Positions 1 to 5,116 of a stretch of DNA of 5,245 bases are shown piece after piece. A model generated the notes under the pieces. The model saw nothing but the letters and a program-made list of their open reading frames with translations, had not been told where the DNA came from and did not search any database. Made by a program: the position numbers and the translations under genes. The DNA is from Deltaproteobacteria bacterium. Lineage in GTDB: Bacteria; Desulfobacterota; DSM-4660; Desulfatiglandales; Desulfatiglandaceae. The number at the start of each line of letters is the position of its first letter. Positions within the stretch are counted from its first letter, which is position 1. The DNA is taken from the NCBI GenBank assembly GCA_019307645.1, contig JAFDJF010000529.1, forward strand, positions 1 to 5,245. The letters are read 5' to 3'.

Positions 1-110
1 ACCTGATTGACACCTCAGCATTCGACGAGAAAAGAAAGGATGAATTAATGTCTGTTGTGAAAGCCGCCATTGAAAAGAATCTTGACCTGAACTACGGCGC
101 GCTCACGTAA
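1..110 (+). CDS. C-terminal end of an unidentified protein (partial, 5' end outside window)
   Basis: The frame beginning at base 3 is open to a TAA at 108-110 and gives 35 residues, starting LIDTSAFDEKRKDEL and ending in LDLNYGALT. The tail is charged and probably helical, with many Lys, Glu and Asp, and has no motif I can assign. No competing frame looks better, and the stop is followed at once by AT-rich non-coding sequence, as expected at a gene end. It lies on the same strand as the acyltransferase/radical SAM run and could be an earlier member of that operon, but about 310 bases containing a repeat element now separate them. I do not recognise the family. Confidence 0.6.
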   Translation, partial: LIDTSAFDEKRKDELMSVVKAAIEKNLDLNYGALT

Positions 111-185
111 ATTTTTTCCAGTTGAGCCAGTTTATAAAGGCTCACGCAAAAATAATTTTACATTTTGGGTAGTTGCTCAGGTAGA

Positions 186-211
186 TAGGCTGTAGGCATT
201 TAGGCTGTTAG
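186..211 (+). repeat. Left arm core of imperfect inverted repeat
   Basis: This arm pairs with 324-348 in two perfect blocks of 12 and 10 bases, separated by ATTT here and TTA on the other side. The arm is itself internally repetitive: TAGGCTGT occurs at 186-193 and again at 201-208. The RNA or single-stranded DNA could fold into a long hairpin that places the short ORF in the loop. Confidence 0.75.
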
Positions 212-229
212 GTACTGCAGGAAAGGAAT

Positions 230-337
230 ATGCGTGACCATCCGAAACTCAGAGCGTTTGAATTGGCTGATGAAGTGGTGTTTCTGATCTATCGGGTGAC
301 CAGGGAATTCCCCAAAGAGGAAACTAACAGCCTTTAG
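230..337 (+). pseudogene. Truncated four-helix-bundle protein (S23 / 23S rRNA intervening-sequence protein family)
   Basis: ATG at 230 opens a 35-codon frame ending at TAG 335-337. The ribosome binding site AGGAAAGGA at 219-227 is good. The first 31 residues, beginning MRDHPKLRAFELADEVVFLI and continuing to FPKEE, match the conserved opening of four-helix-bundle proteins: a charged start, then an amphipathic first helix and a T-x2-FP-x-EE turn. Members are normally around 115-125 residues. Here everything after the turn is missing, including the second helix with its GL-x2-Q and RAA motifs, and the frame runs into the inverted repeat. The product would be one helix of a bundle and is unlikely to fold. 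The family's biochemical role is poorly known. It occurs in 23S rRNA intervening sequences and is related to Avd of diversity-generating retroelements. The family call is from pattern memory and is fairly sure. Confidence 0.65.
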
Positions 338-348
338 CCTACAGCCTA
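324..348 (-). repeat. Right arm core of imperfect inverted repeat
   Basis: This is the reverse complement of the left arm at 186-211. The stop codon of the truncated four-helix-bundle ORF (TAG, 335-337) lies inside it, so the ORF's last few codons are made of repeat sequence rather than original coding sequence. This supports a deletion that joined the early part of the gene directly to the end of the element. Confidence 0.75.
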
Positions 349-408
349 AGCAACCTGAACTGTTACCATTTTGGCACCTCATTTCCAGGTCATTTTTACG
401 CTAACCCT

Positions 409-414
409 AAAGGA
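409..414 (+). promoter_or_regulatory. Ribosome binding site for the GTG start at 421
   Basis: AAAGGA lies 6 bases upstream of GTG 421, which is ideal spacing. By contrast there is no purine-rich site in front of ATG 558. This site is the main reason to place the original start of the first acyltransferase at 421. Confidence 0.6.
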
Positions 415-420
415 CTAATC

Positions 421-594
421 GTGCGGCGACATATACTTGACAGACCCATTTCCTATTATGCCATTTTCTTTTCAACGCGATATCTGCCCATTGGCCTCTG
501 CCACTGGCTGGGAAAGATCGTTGTGTCAATGGTGTTTGCGTTGCACACAACCTTTCCATGGCCCTGGACAGACCCCCGGATGACCCCTTTATAA
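421..594 (+). pseudogene. Out-of-frame 5' end of LpxL-like acyltransferase A
   Basis: GTG 421, behind a good ribosome binding site, opens a 57-codon frame ending at TAA 592-594. Its first ~40 residues (RRHILDRPISYYAIFF, then TRYLPIGLCHWLGKIVVSMV) form a hydrophobic, aromatic-rich N-terminal segment. It looks like the membrane-associating start of LpxL-type acyltransferases, and its GKI aligns with GRI at residues 32-34 of acyltransferase B (2582-3493). After about residue 40 the frame loses family resemblance, while the frame read by the 558 ORF picks it up (VAHNLS, read through the codons just before ATG 558). From the GKI/GRI glycine to the Asn of NLS is 38 bases here and 51 bases in acyltransferase B, so about 13 bases are missing and the frame is broken. 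I read 421-594 and 558-1286 as two halves of one gene. Confidence 0.6.
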
Positions 595-1286
595 AAAAGA
601 CAATTCGCAGAATTTTTTTGAACTATGGCCGGTACATGGTTGATTTTTTTCTAATGCCTCAGCTTCCGCCACACAAGGTAAAGCGGTTCTTTTCTCATCT
701 CGACGGGGAAGAAATCCTGAAAAGGGCACTGGCCAGAGGAAAGGGTGCGATTCTTTTGTCCGCCCATGTGGGGAACTGGGAATTCGGAGGGACAATGGTA
801 CGACTGTCCAATTATCCATTGGGCGTCGTTGCCATACCCCACAACACCCCTGCCACCAATTCCCTGGTCAACAGGCTGAGAAAAGATAAGGGGATTAAAA
901 TATTTGAAATGAGCGAATCGCCTTTTTCCGGGATTGAAGTTTTACATCACCTCCGCGACAACGGTGTTGTAGCCATGATTGGCGATAAAGATTTTCTGGG
1001 TCGCGGCTGGCCGGTCAAGTTTTTTGGAAAAGAGATAAACTTCCCGGCGGGACCGGTTGTTATGGCAATGAAATCCGGGGCTGCACTTATCCCCGCCTTT
1101 GTACTCAAGCAGCCAGGCGGCAGATACTTTGGCGTGCTGGAAGAGGCCATATCCCTTGATCTCGATGGGGACAGAAACGAGGCCATTAGAAACAATTTAG
1201 GCAAGACTGCCCGGGTATTTGAAAAATACATTCGCAAATACCCTGATCAATGGTATTGCCCAGACCCGATTGACGGGGCTTTCTGA
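558..1286 (+). CDS. LpxL-like (Lip_A_acyltrans / LPLAT) acyltransferase A, N-terminus displaced by frameshift
   Basis: This 242-residue frame carries the whole catalytic part of a lipid A/lysophospholipid acyltransferase of the LpxL (HtrB) superfamily. These are inner-membrane-bound enzymes that move an acyl group from acyl-ACP or another donor to a lipid hydroxyl. The catalytic H-x4-E is H70-VGNW-E75. Further family blocks are IGDKDFLGRG (141-150), a substrate-pocket stretch around FPAGPVVMAMKSGAALIPAF (162-181), and the C-terminal YPDQWY (228-233). Family members are usually around 290-310 residues, so the N-terminal ~50-60 are missing. Homology continues upstream of ATG 558 in this frame (VAHNLS just before the Met), yet no ATG, GTG or TTG is available there back to the stop at 438-440. 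ATG 558 lacks a ribosome binding site. The missing N-terminus is found in another frame starting at 421. The stop TGA overlaps the next ATG by one base (TGATG), implying coupling to radical SAM A. The fold and family are secure. Whether an active protein is made is not. Confidence 0.85.
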   Translation: MALDRPPDDPFIKKTIRRIFLNYGRYMVDFFLMPQLPPHKVKRFFSHLDGEEILKRALARGKGAILLSAHVGNWEFGGTMVRLSNYPLGVVAIPHNTPATNSLVNRLRKDKGIKIFEMSESPFSGIEVLHHLRDNGVVAMIGDKDFLGRGWPVKFFGKEINFPAGPVVMAMKSGAALIPAFVLKQPGGRYFGVLEEAISLDLDGDRNEAIRNNLGKTARVFEKYIRKYPDQWYCPDPIDGAF

Positions 1287-2539
1287 TGAACCTCCTTCTG
1301 GTTGCGCCCAAATGGCCGGATCACAGCCTGTGGGGACAGATATACTTTCGTTTCCCTTATCTCTCCCTGACAACACTGGCCGCGCTGACAGACGAAGACT
1401 GGGATGTTTCAATCGTTGATGAGACTGTGGAATCTCTTGATTTTTCCACGCTGCCTGATCTGGTTGCCATTTCCGTTATGACACCTTTGGCCAAAAGGGC
1501 ATATGAAATCGCAGACATCTACAGAGACAAAAATGTCCCGGTTGTGCTGGGCGGCATACATCCAACCATGATGCAGAACGAGGCCGGGGAGCATGCCGAC
1601 GCAGTGGTCATCGGTGAGGCAGAGGAAAACTGGTCTGAAGTCCTGTCAGACTTCAAGCTTGGTGAGCTGAAACCCTTTTACAGGGCGAGAAATTTTTCCA
1701 GCCTTGAACATCTTCGAAATCCCAGAAGGGACCTGTTGAACAGGAAAGCATATTTTTTTTCAAATACCATTCAGACGACACGCGGCTGTCCCTTTGACTG
1801 TGAATTCTGTTCTGTAACTTCATTTTACGGGCGAACTTATCGTGTCAGGCCGGTCAAAGATGTCATAGACGAAATGGGCCATATGGAAGGCGGTTTCATA
1901 TTCTTTGTTGATGACAATATCGTGGGAAAGCCCGATTATGCAAAAGACCTTTTCAGAGCACTTGCCCCTATGAATGTCAGATGGTTCAGTCAGGCCTCTC
2001 TGAGTATCGCCAAAGACAGAGAGCTTCTGGATTTGGCTCAAAAAAGCGGCTGCATGGGCCTTTTTATTGGATTTGAATCTCTGTCCCAGGAATGTCTGAC
2101 GGCACTGGGGAAAACGGCTAACCTTGTAAAAGAATACAGGGATGCGGTAGAAATGATTCATGATCACGGCATCGGTATCCAGGGCTCATTCATATTCGGA
2201 ACGGATCAGGATGACCCGTCCGTGTTTTCAGATGTTTTACGGTTTATCGAAAGGGCCCGTATTGAGGCGGTCCTGTTTTCAGTACTGACGCCGTTTCCAG
2301 GCACGCGAATTCAGCAGACCCTGTTGAAGGAAGACAGGATACTCCACACCGATTGGGAGAAGTATGATATGAATCACGTGGTATTCAGGCCAAAAAAAAT
2401 GACCCCGAAACAGTTGCAGGAGGGTTATGGGTCTATCTTAAAGAGGCTTTTTCCATTCCGCAAAAGAAGCCTTTTCTATGGCATCCAGAATTACGGATTC
2501 CGGCAGGCGTGGAAGAAAAGTCTGCCTGAAAATCCGTAA
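1286..2539 (+). CDS. Cobalamin-binding-domain radical SAM protein A
   Basis: This 417-residue protein has the class B (B12-dependent type) radical SAM layout. Residues ~1-125 form a Rossmann-like cobalamin-binding-type domain with the usual GGIHPT (89-94) and GEAEE (110-114) signatures. It has no D-x-H-x2-G motif, so cobalamin would bind without a lower His ligand, as is normal in this class. The radical SAM barrel follows, with the 4Fe-4S motif C168-PFD-C172-EF-C175, then FFVDDN (206-211), GFES (262-265), FIFGTD (302-307) and TPFPGTR (335-341). The C-terminal ~60 residues are basic and may contact membrane or partner. Known relatives include methylases and hopanoid/bacteriochlorophyll enzymes of the BchE/HpnJ type. 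The reaction here is unknown. The start overlaps the acyltransferase A stop by one base, which suggests translational coupling, and no strong ribosome binding site is needed. Family call is firm, substrate is not. Confidence 0.93.
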   Translation: MNLLLVAPKWPDHSLWGQIYFRFPYLSLTTLAALTDEDWDVSIVDETVESLDFSTLPDLVAISVMTPLAKRAYEIADIYRDKNVPVVLGGIHPTMMQNEAGEHADAVVIGEAEENWSEVLSDFKLGELKPFYRARNFSSLEHLRNPRRDLLNRKAYFFSNTIQTTRGCPFDCEFCSVTSFYGRTYRVRPVKDVIDEMGHMEGGFIFFVDDNIVGKPDYAKDLFRALAPMNVRWFSQASLSIAKDRELLDLAQKSGCMGLFIGFESLSQECLTALGKTANLVKEYRDAVEMIHDHGIGIQGSFIFGTDQDDPSVFSDVLRFIERARIEAVLFSVLTPFPGTRIQQTLLKEDRILHTDWEKYDMNHVVFRPKKMTPKQLQEGYGSILKRLFPFRKRSLFYGIQNYGFRQAWKKSLPENP

Positions 2540-2572
2540 TACTTTAGCGTCTTGTGACGATTTGAACATAAT

Positions 2573-2577
2573 GGAGG
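2573..2577 (+). promoter_or_regulatory. Strong ribosome binding site for acyltransferase B
   Basis: GGAGG sits 4 bases before ATG 2582, in the 42-base gap after radical SAM A. It is the clearest Shine-Dalgarno site in the operon and settles the start of acyltransferase B. The gap shows no terminator hairpin, so read-through from the upstream genes is expected. Confidence 0.7.
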
Positions 2578-2581
2578 AAAA

Positions 2582-3493
2582 ATGATCTGGCCGCGAAAGC
2601 TTTATCTGGCCATTATCTACATATTTGCACGAATAACACCCAGGTCTTATCAGCTTTGGCATGTCAGGGTCGTGGGTCGCATTTTTTATTTTTTCATGGG
2701 AAAAATGCGCCGGGCCGTACAGGAGAATCTTTCGGTTGTCCTCAAGCGCCCCCTTGAAGACCCCCTTGTCAGGCGCACAGCCATTCGTACATTTCAGAAC
2801 TACGGTCTCTACCTGCTGGACTATGTGCGGCTCAACCATCTGAGTAAATACCTTTTTCCGGAGGAAAAGGGAAAACGCTACATAAAACAGGCCCTGGCTG
2901 ACGGCAATGGCGCCATTCTCATCATGCCCCATCTCGGGCATTGGGAACTCGGCGGTGTCCTTTTCGCCTTGAGAGAGTGCCCTATTCACGCCCTGACACT
3001 CAAGGACCCTGAAAGTGACGTCCAGGACTTTCGGGACGAAATGCGCAGTACCCTTGGAATCAAGACCGTCCACATTGATCCGGCCAATTTCGGAAATGTG
3101 CTGAAACTGGTCAAACTGCTTAAAGAAAACCAGGTGATTGCCCTTCTCGGAGACCGCTTTGAAGGCGGAAAAAAGATGGAGATCGTATTTTTTGGCAGGA
3201 AAGTCATCTTTCCGGTTGGCGCCGTGGCCCTGGCCCTCAGTGCAGGGGCCCCCATCATTCCTGTCTTCACGGTTGTCAAACCCGACGGGCATTATCTGGC
3301 ATGGATGGAACAACCCATCAGGGTGACGCGAAGATCCGGGGTAACAACAACAGAATTGCTCGCTGAAAAGACCCAGGAACTGGCAACCGTATTTGAAACC
3401 GTCATTTCCCGTTATCCGGATCAGTGGTATCACTTCTTTAATTACTGGGACCGTTATGCCTGTGAAAATTCTCCTGCTGGACCCCCCGCATAA
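2582..3493 (+). CDS. LpxL-like (Lip_A_acyltrans / LPLAT) acyltransferase B
   Basis: This is a full-length 303-residue member of the LpxL/HtrB acyltransferase superfamily. It has a hydrophobic, aromatic N-terminal segment (residues ~5-40) that likely anchors it to the inner membrane, followed by RRAVQENLS (43-51). The catalytic motif is H117-LGHW-E122. Other blocks are LGDRFEGG (189-196), the pocket-forming stretch 204-229 ending in APIIPVF, and RYPDQWYHFFNYW (277-289). It is a clear paralogue of acyltransferase A: PHLGHWELGG against AHVGNWEFGG, and ISRYPDQWY against IRKYPDQWY, but divergent over most of its length, so the duplication is old. It has its own GGAGG ribosome binding site. Its last 38 bases overlap the start of radical SAM B, a strong sign of co-translation. 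The acceptor lipid and acyl donor cannot be deduced. True LpxL in lipid A synthesis is possible but less likely, given the pairing with radical SAM genes and the two copies. Confidence 0.92.
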   Translation: MIWPRKLYLAIIYIFARITPRSYQLWHVRVVGRIFYFFMGKMRRAVQENLSVVLKRPLEDPLVRRTAIRTFQNYGLYLLDYVRLNHLSKYLFPEEKGKRYIKQALADGNGAILIMPHLGHWELGGVLFALRECPIHALTLKDPESDVQDFRDEMRSTLGIKTVHIDPANFGNVLKLVKLLKENQVIALLGDRFEGGKKMEIVFFGRKVIFPVGAVALALSAGAPIIPVFTVVKPDGHYLAWMEQPIRVTRRSGVTTTELLAEKTQELATVFETVISRYPDQWYHFFNYWDRYACENSPAGPPA

Positions 3494-4913
3494 GATCTTT
3501 GGCGCACTGCGCATGTGGATGCCGTCACCGGGCCTCATGGCCCTGGCTGCCTATCTCGAATCAAACGGTCAGACCGTAGAACTCCTTGATGCAACGACCT
3601 TTGACCGCCCCTGGACCGACCTGGAAAAACGCCTGAAAGAAGGCGCATATGACATGGTGGGGATAACCTGCTCAGCAACAACCTTTCACAATGATGCCCT
3701 GGCTGCCGTGCGCCTGGTACGCAGGAGTCTGCCCGGTGCAACAATCCTGGCAGGCGGCGGCCACTTTTCACTGAATGCCGAACAAATTCTGATCGACGTG
3801 CCGGAACTGGACTACATTGTAATGGGCGAGGGAGAAGAAACCTTTCTGGAGCTGATTAAATGGCTGGAGGTCAACGATAAGAAGGCCTCCTGCAATGTGC
3901 CGGGTCTCATGTGTCGTCACAACAACCGGCCCCATTCAACCCCTCCCCGGTCCCTGATCCCGGATCTCGATACCCTGCCCATGCCGGGGTATCATAAAAC
4001 TGAATTGAATCATCCGACATACTACCTGCACGGCATGGGTCGCCGGGCTGTAGGGATCTCAACCAGCAGGGGATGCGGTGACCGCTGCACGTATTGCTCC
4101 GAGGCTGTCCTGTGGAACTCAAACTGGCGGGGCCGCAGCGGCAGACTGGTTGTGGAAGAGATGCAAATGCTTAACCGGCTCTATGACAAATCCCTTTTCG
4201 TATTTAATGAAAATTCTTTTAACCAGAACCGTGAACGCAACAAGTCTTTTCTGGAGCATCTCGGGCATTCCGGGCTCAAGTGCGATTTCTGGTTTCAATC
4301 CAGGGTAAGGGACATCCTCCGGGACCGGGACCTGCTGGATGAATTTAAGCGCCTGGGATGCTACGAAGTCATGCTGGGTGTGGAAAGCATCACCCCGGAA
4401 ACGCTTCGAAACTATGCAAAAAAACAGACCTTTGATGAGATTCGGGAGGCTGCGGAACTCCTGAAGTCCCGAGGCATTATGGTCATGACAAATGTTATGT
4501 TCGGCGACATGAACGACACAGAGCAAACCCTTAGTCAGATCTATGAATTTGCAGTCAATATCGGTGATTTCCTTGTGCTTACCATCACAACTCCGCTTCC
4601 GGGGACTCGCTATTATGATCAGGCAATCAAAGAGGGACGGATTCAGGACCCCGATTTTTCCCACTACGACTTCATGCACCCGATCATGGCGAACAATGCC
4701 TATACAAAGGATGAAATACTGGCCCTGCAGAAAAAATACCTCAGAAAATACTATACTCGACCGGCCATATTTTTTAACATGCTGTTTTCCAGCAACCCAT
4801 TCAAGCGAATGGCATACCGGCTGATTATGCGCTATGCCTGGTACGAGGCAAGGAGCAGGGAATGGGTTCAGCAGCACTATGAGGAAATACCGGAGGATTT
4901 GGCAAAGCACTAA
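3456..4913 (+). CDS. Cobalamin-binding-domain radical SAM protein B
   Basis: This 485-residue protein has an N-terminal cobalamin-binding-type domain (~1-135), with the typical start VKILLLDPP, GGGHFS at 100-105 and MGEGEE at 123-128. It lacks D-x-H-x2-G, as other class B enzymes do. The radical SAM domain carries C207-GDR-C211-TY-C214, preceded by ISTSRG and followed by WRGRS (224-228), the NENSFNQN strand (251-258), LGVES (307-311), VMFGD (347-351) and TPLPGTRYY (379-387). The C-terminal ~60 residues (YLRKYYTRP onward) are basic and aromatic, resembling tails of BchE-like proteins. I chose ATG 3456 because GGGA at 3447-3450 lies 5 bases upstream and the protein then begins directly with the first beta strand. 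GTG 3462 is an alternative, and a longer frame from ATG 3393 would add 21 residues of non-family sequence inside acyltransferase B. The gene overlaps acyltransferase B by 38 bases. Reaction and substrate are unknown. Confidence 0.92.
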   Translation: MPVKILLLDPPHKIFGALRMWMPSPGLMALAAYLESNGQTVELLDATTFDRPWTDLEKRLKEGAYDMVGITCSATTFHNDALAAVRLVRRSLPGATILAGGGHFSLNAEQILIDVPELDYIVMGEGEETFLELIKWLEVNDKKASCNVPGLMCRHNNRPHSTPPRSLIPDLDTLPMPGYHKTELNHPTYYLHGMGRRAVGISTSRGCGDRCTYCSEAVLWNSNWRGRSGRLVVEEMQMLNRLYDKSLFVFNENSFNQNRERNKSFLEHLGHSGLKCDFWFQSRVRDILRDRDLLDEFKRLGCYEVMLGVESITPETLRNYAKKQTFDEIREAAELLKSRGIMVMTNVMFGDMNDTEQTLSQIYEFAVNIGDFLVLTITTPLPGTRYYDQAIKEGRIQDPDFSHYDFMHPIMANNAYTKDEILALQKKYLRKYYTRPAIFFNMLFSSNPFKRMAYRLIMRYAWYEARSREWVQQHYEEIPEDLAKH

Positions 4914-4928
4914 CGGTTCCCATTTTTT

Positions 4929-4955
4929 AATTATTTTGCCATCAATTATTTTGCC
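4929..4955 (+). repeat. Two direct copies of AATTATTTTGCC
   Basis: AATTATTTTGCC occurs at 4929-4940 and again, identically, at 4944-4955, separated by ATC. It begins 16 bases after the stop of radical SAM B. It could be a local slippage duplication or a paired protein-binding site. Nothing else points to a role. Confidence 0.6.
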
Positions 4956-5063
4956 GGTACAATGAAACGTTTAAAAACTGGCTCCGTTAGTCAAGAATCC
5001 GAGTCCTGAGGGCCCGGCTTTGGTTTCACCCCGCAGGGGTGTACTTGGCCACGCGGTCTTCAC

Positions 5064-5116
5064 AAGTGATCTAAAGTGTCTAAAGTGTCTAAAGTGAACT
5101 AAAGTGAGCTAAAGTT
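5064..5116 (+). repeat. Array of five CTAAAGTG-type units
   Basis: After a partial unit (AAGTGAT, 5064-5070) come five near-identical units: CTAAAGTGT at 5071-5079 and 5080-5088, CTAAAGTGAA at 5089-5098, CTAAAGTGAG at 5099-5108 and CTAAAGTT at 5109-5116. The spacing is 9, 9, 10 and 10 bases, close to one DNA helical turn. There are no spacers, so it is not a CRISPR. The same unit occurs in reverse orientation at the window end. Confidence 0.8.

Larger units (their letters stand above)
171..361. mobile_element. Miniature IVS-like element: inverted repeats around a truncated S23/IVP gene
   Basis: The left arm (171-211) and right arm (324-361) are imperfect reverse complements. The core pairs perfectly over 12 bases, TAGGCTGTAGGC at 186-197 with GCCTACAGCCTA at 337-348, and again over 10 bases, AGGCTGTTAG at 202-211 with CTAACAGCCT at 324-333. 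Only a small 4-by-3 internal loop separates the two stems. Outside the core, AGTTGCTCAGGT on the left resembles the complement of ACCTGAACT on the right. Between the arms is a short ORF with the N-terminus of the four-helix-bundle (S23) family. Intervening sequences of bacterial 23S rRNA have this same design, a terminal stem around an S23 ORF. Here the arrangement lies between protein genes and is internally deleted. That it was once mobile is inference. Confidence 0.6.
111..420. other. Intergenic region carrying an inverted-repeat element with a gene relic
   Basis: No intact gene is visible in these 310 bases. Just after the upstream stop there is a 6-bp stem, TGAGCC at 123-128 pairing with GGCTCA at 139-144 across a 10-base loop. 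No T-run follows it, so it is at best a weak or factor-assisted terminator. Next comes the inverted-repeat element (171-361) with a truncated four-helix-bundle ORF. The last 60 bases lead into the acyltransferase gene and end in its ribosome binding site. A TTGGCA at 371-376 could be a -35 box, but no good -10 box sits at the right distance, so I do not call a promoter. Confidence 0.6.

Noticed and set aside
371..399. Sigma-70 promoter for the acyltransferase operon
   Set aside because: TTGGCA is an acceptable -35 box, but the sequence 17 bases on (TTTTAC) is a poor -10 box. The signal is no better than chance.
3393..3455. Upstream ATG 3393 as start of radical SAM B
   Set aside because: The extra 21 residues are an out-of-frame reading of the acyltransferase B C-terminus and do not resemble the start of a cobalamin-binding domain. 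ATG 3456 gives the usual start at the first strand.
2438..3538. Long minus-strand open frame of 366 codons
   Set aside because: It lies opposite acyltransferase B, which has clear family motifs and a strong ribosome binding site. The minus-strand translation has no recognisable motif and is rich in Cys, His and Pro, as expected for an antisense shadow.
4119..4910. Minus-strand open frame of 263 codons
   Set aside because: It is fully antisense to radical SAM B, whose motifs run through the region. It has no ribosome binding site or family signal of its own.
5028..5040. Intrinsic terminator for the operon
   Set aside because: The stem has only 5 base pairs with a 3-base loop, and no T-run follows.
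5071..5116. CRISPR array
   Set aside because: The units are 8-10 bases long and directly joined, with no spacers.
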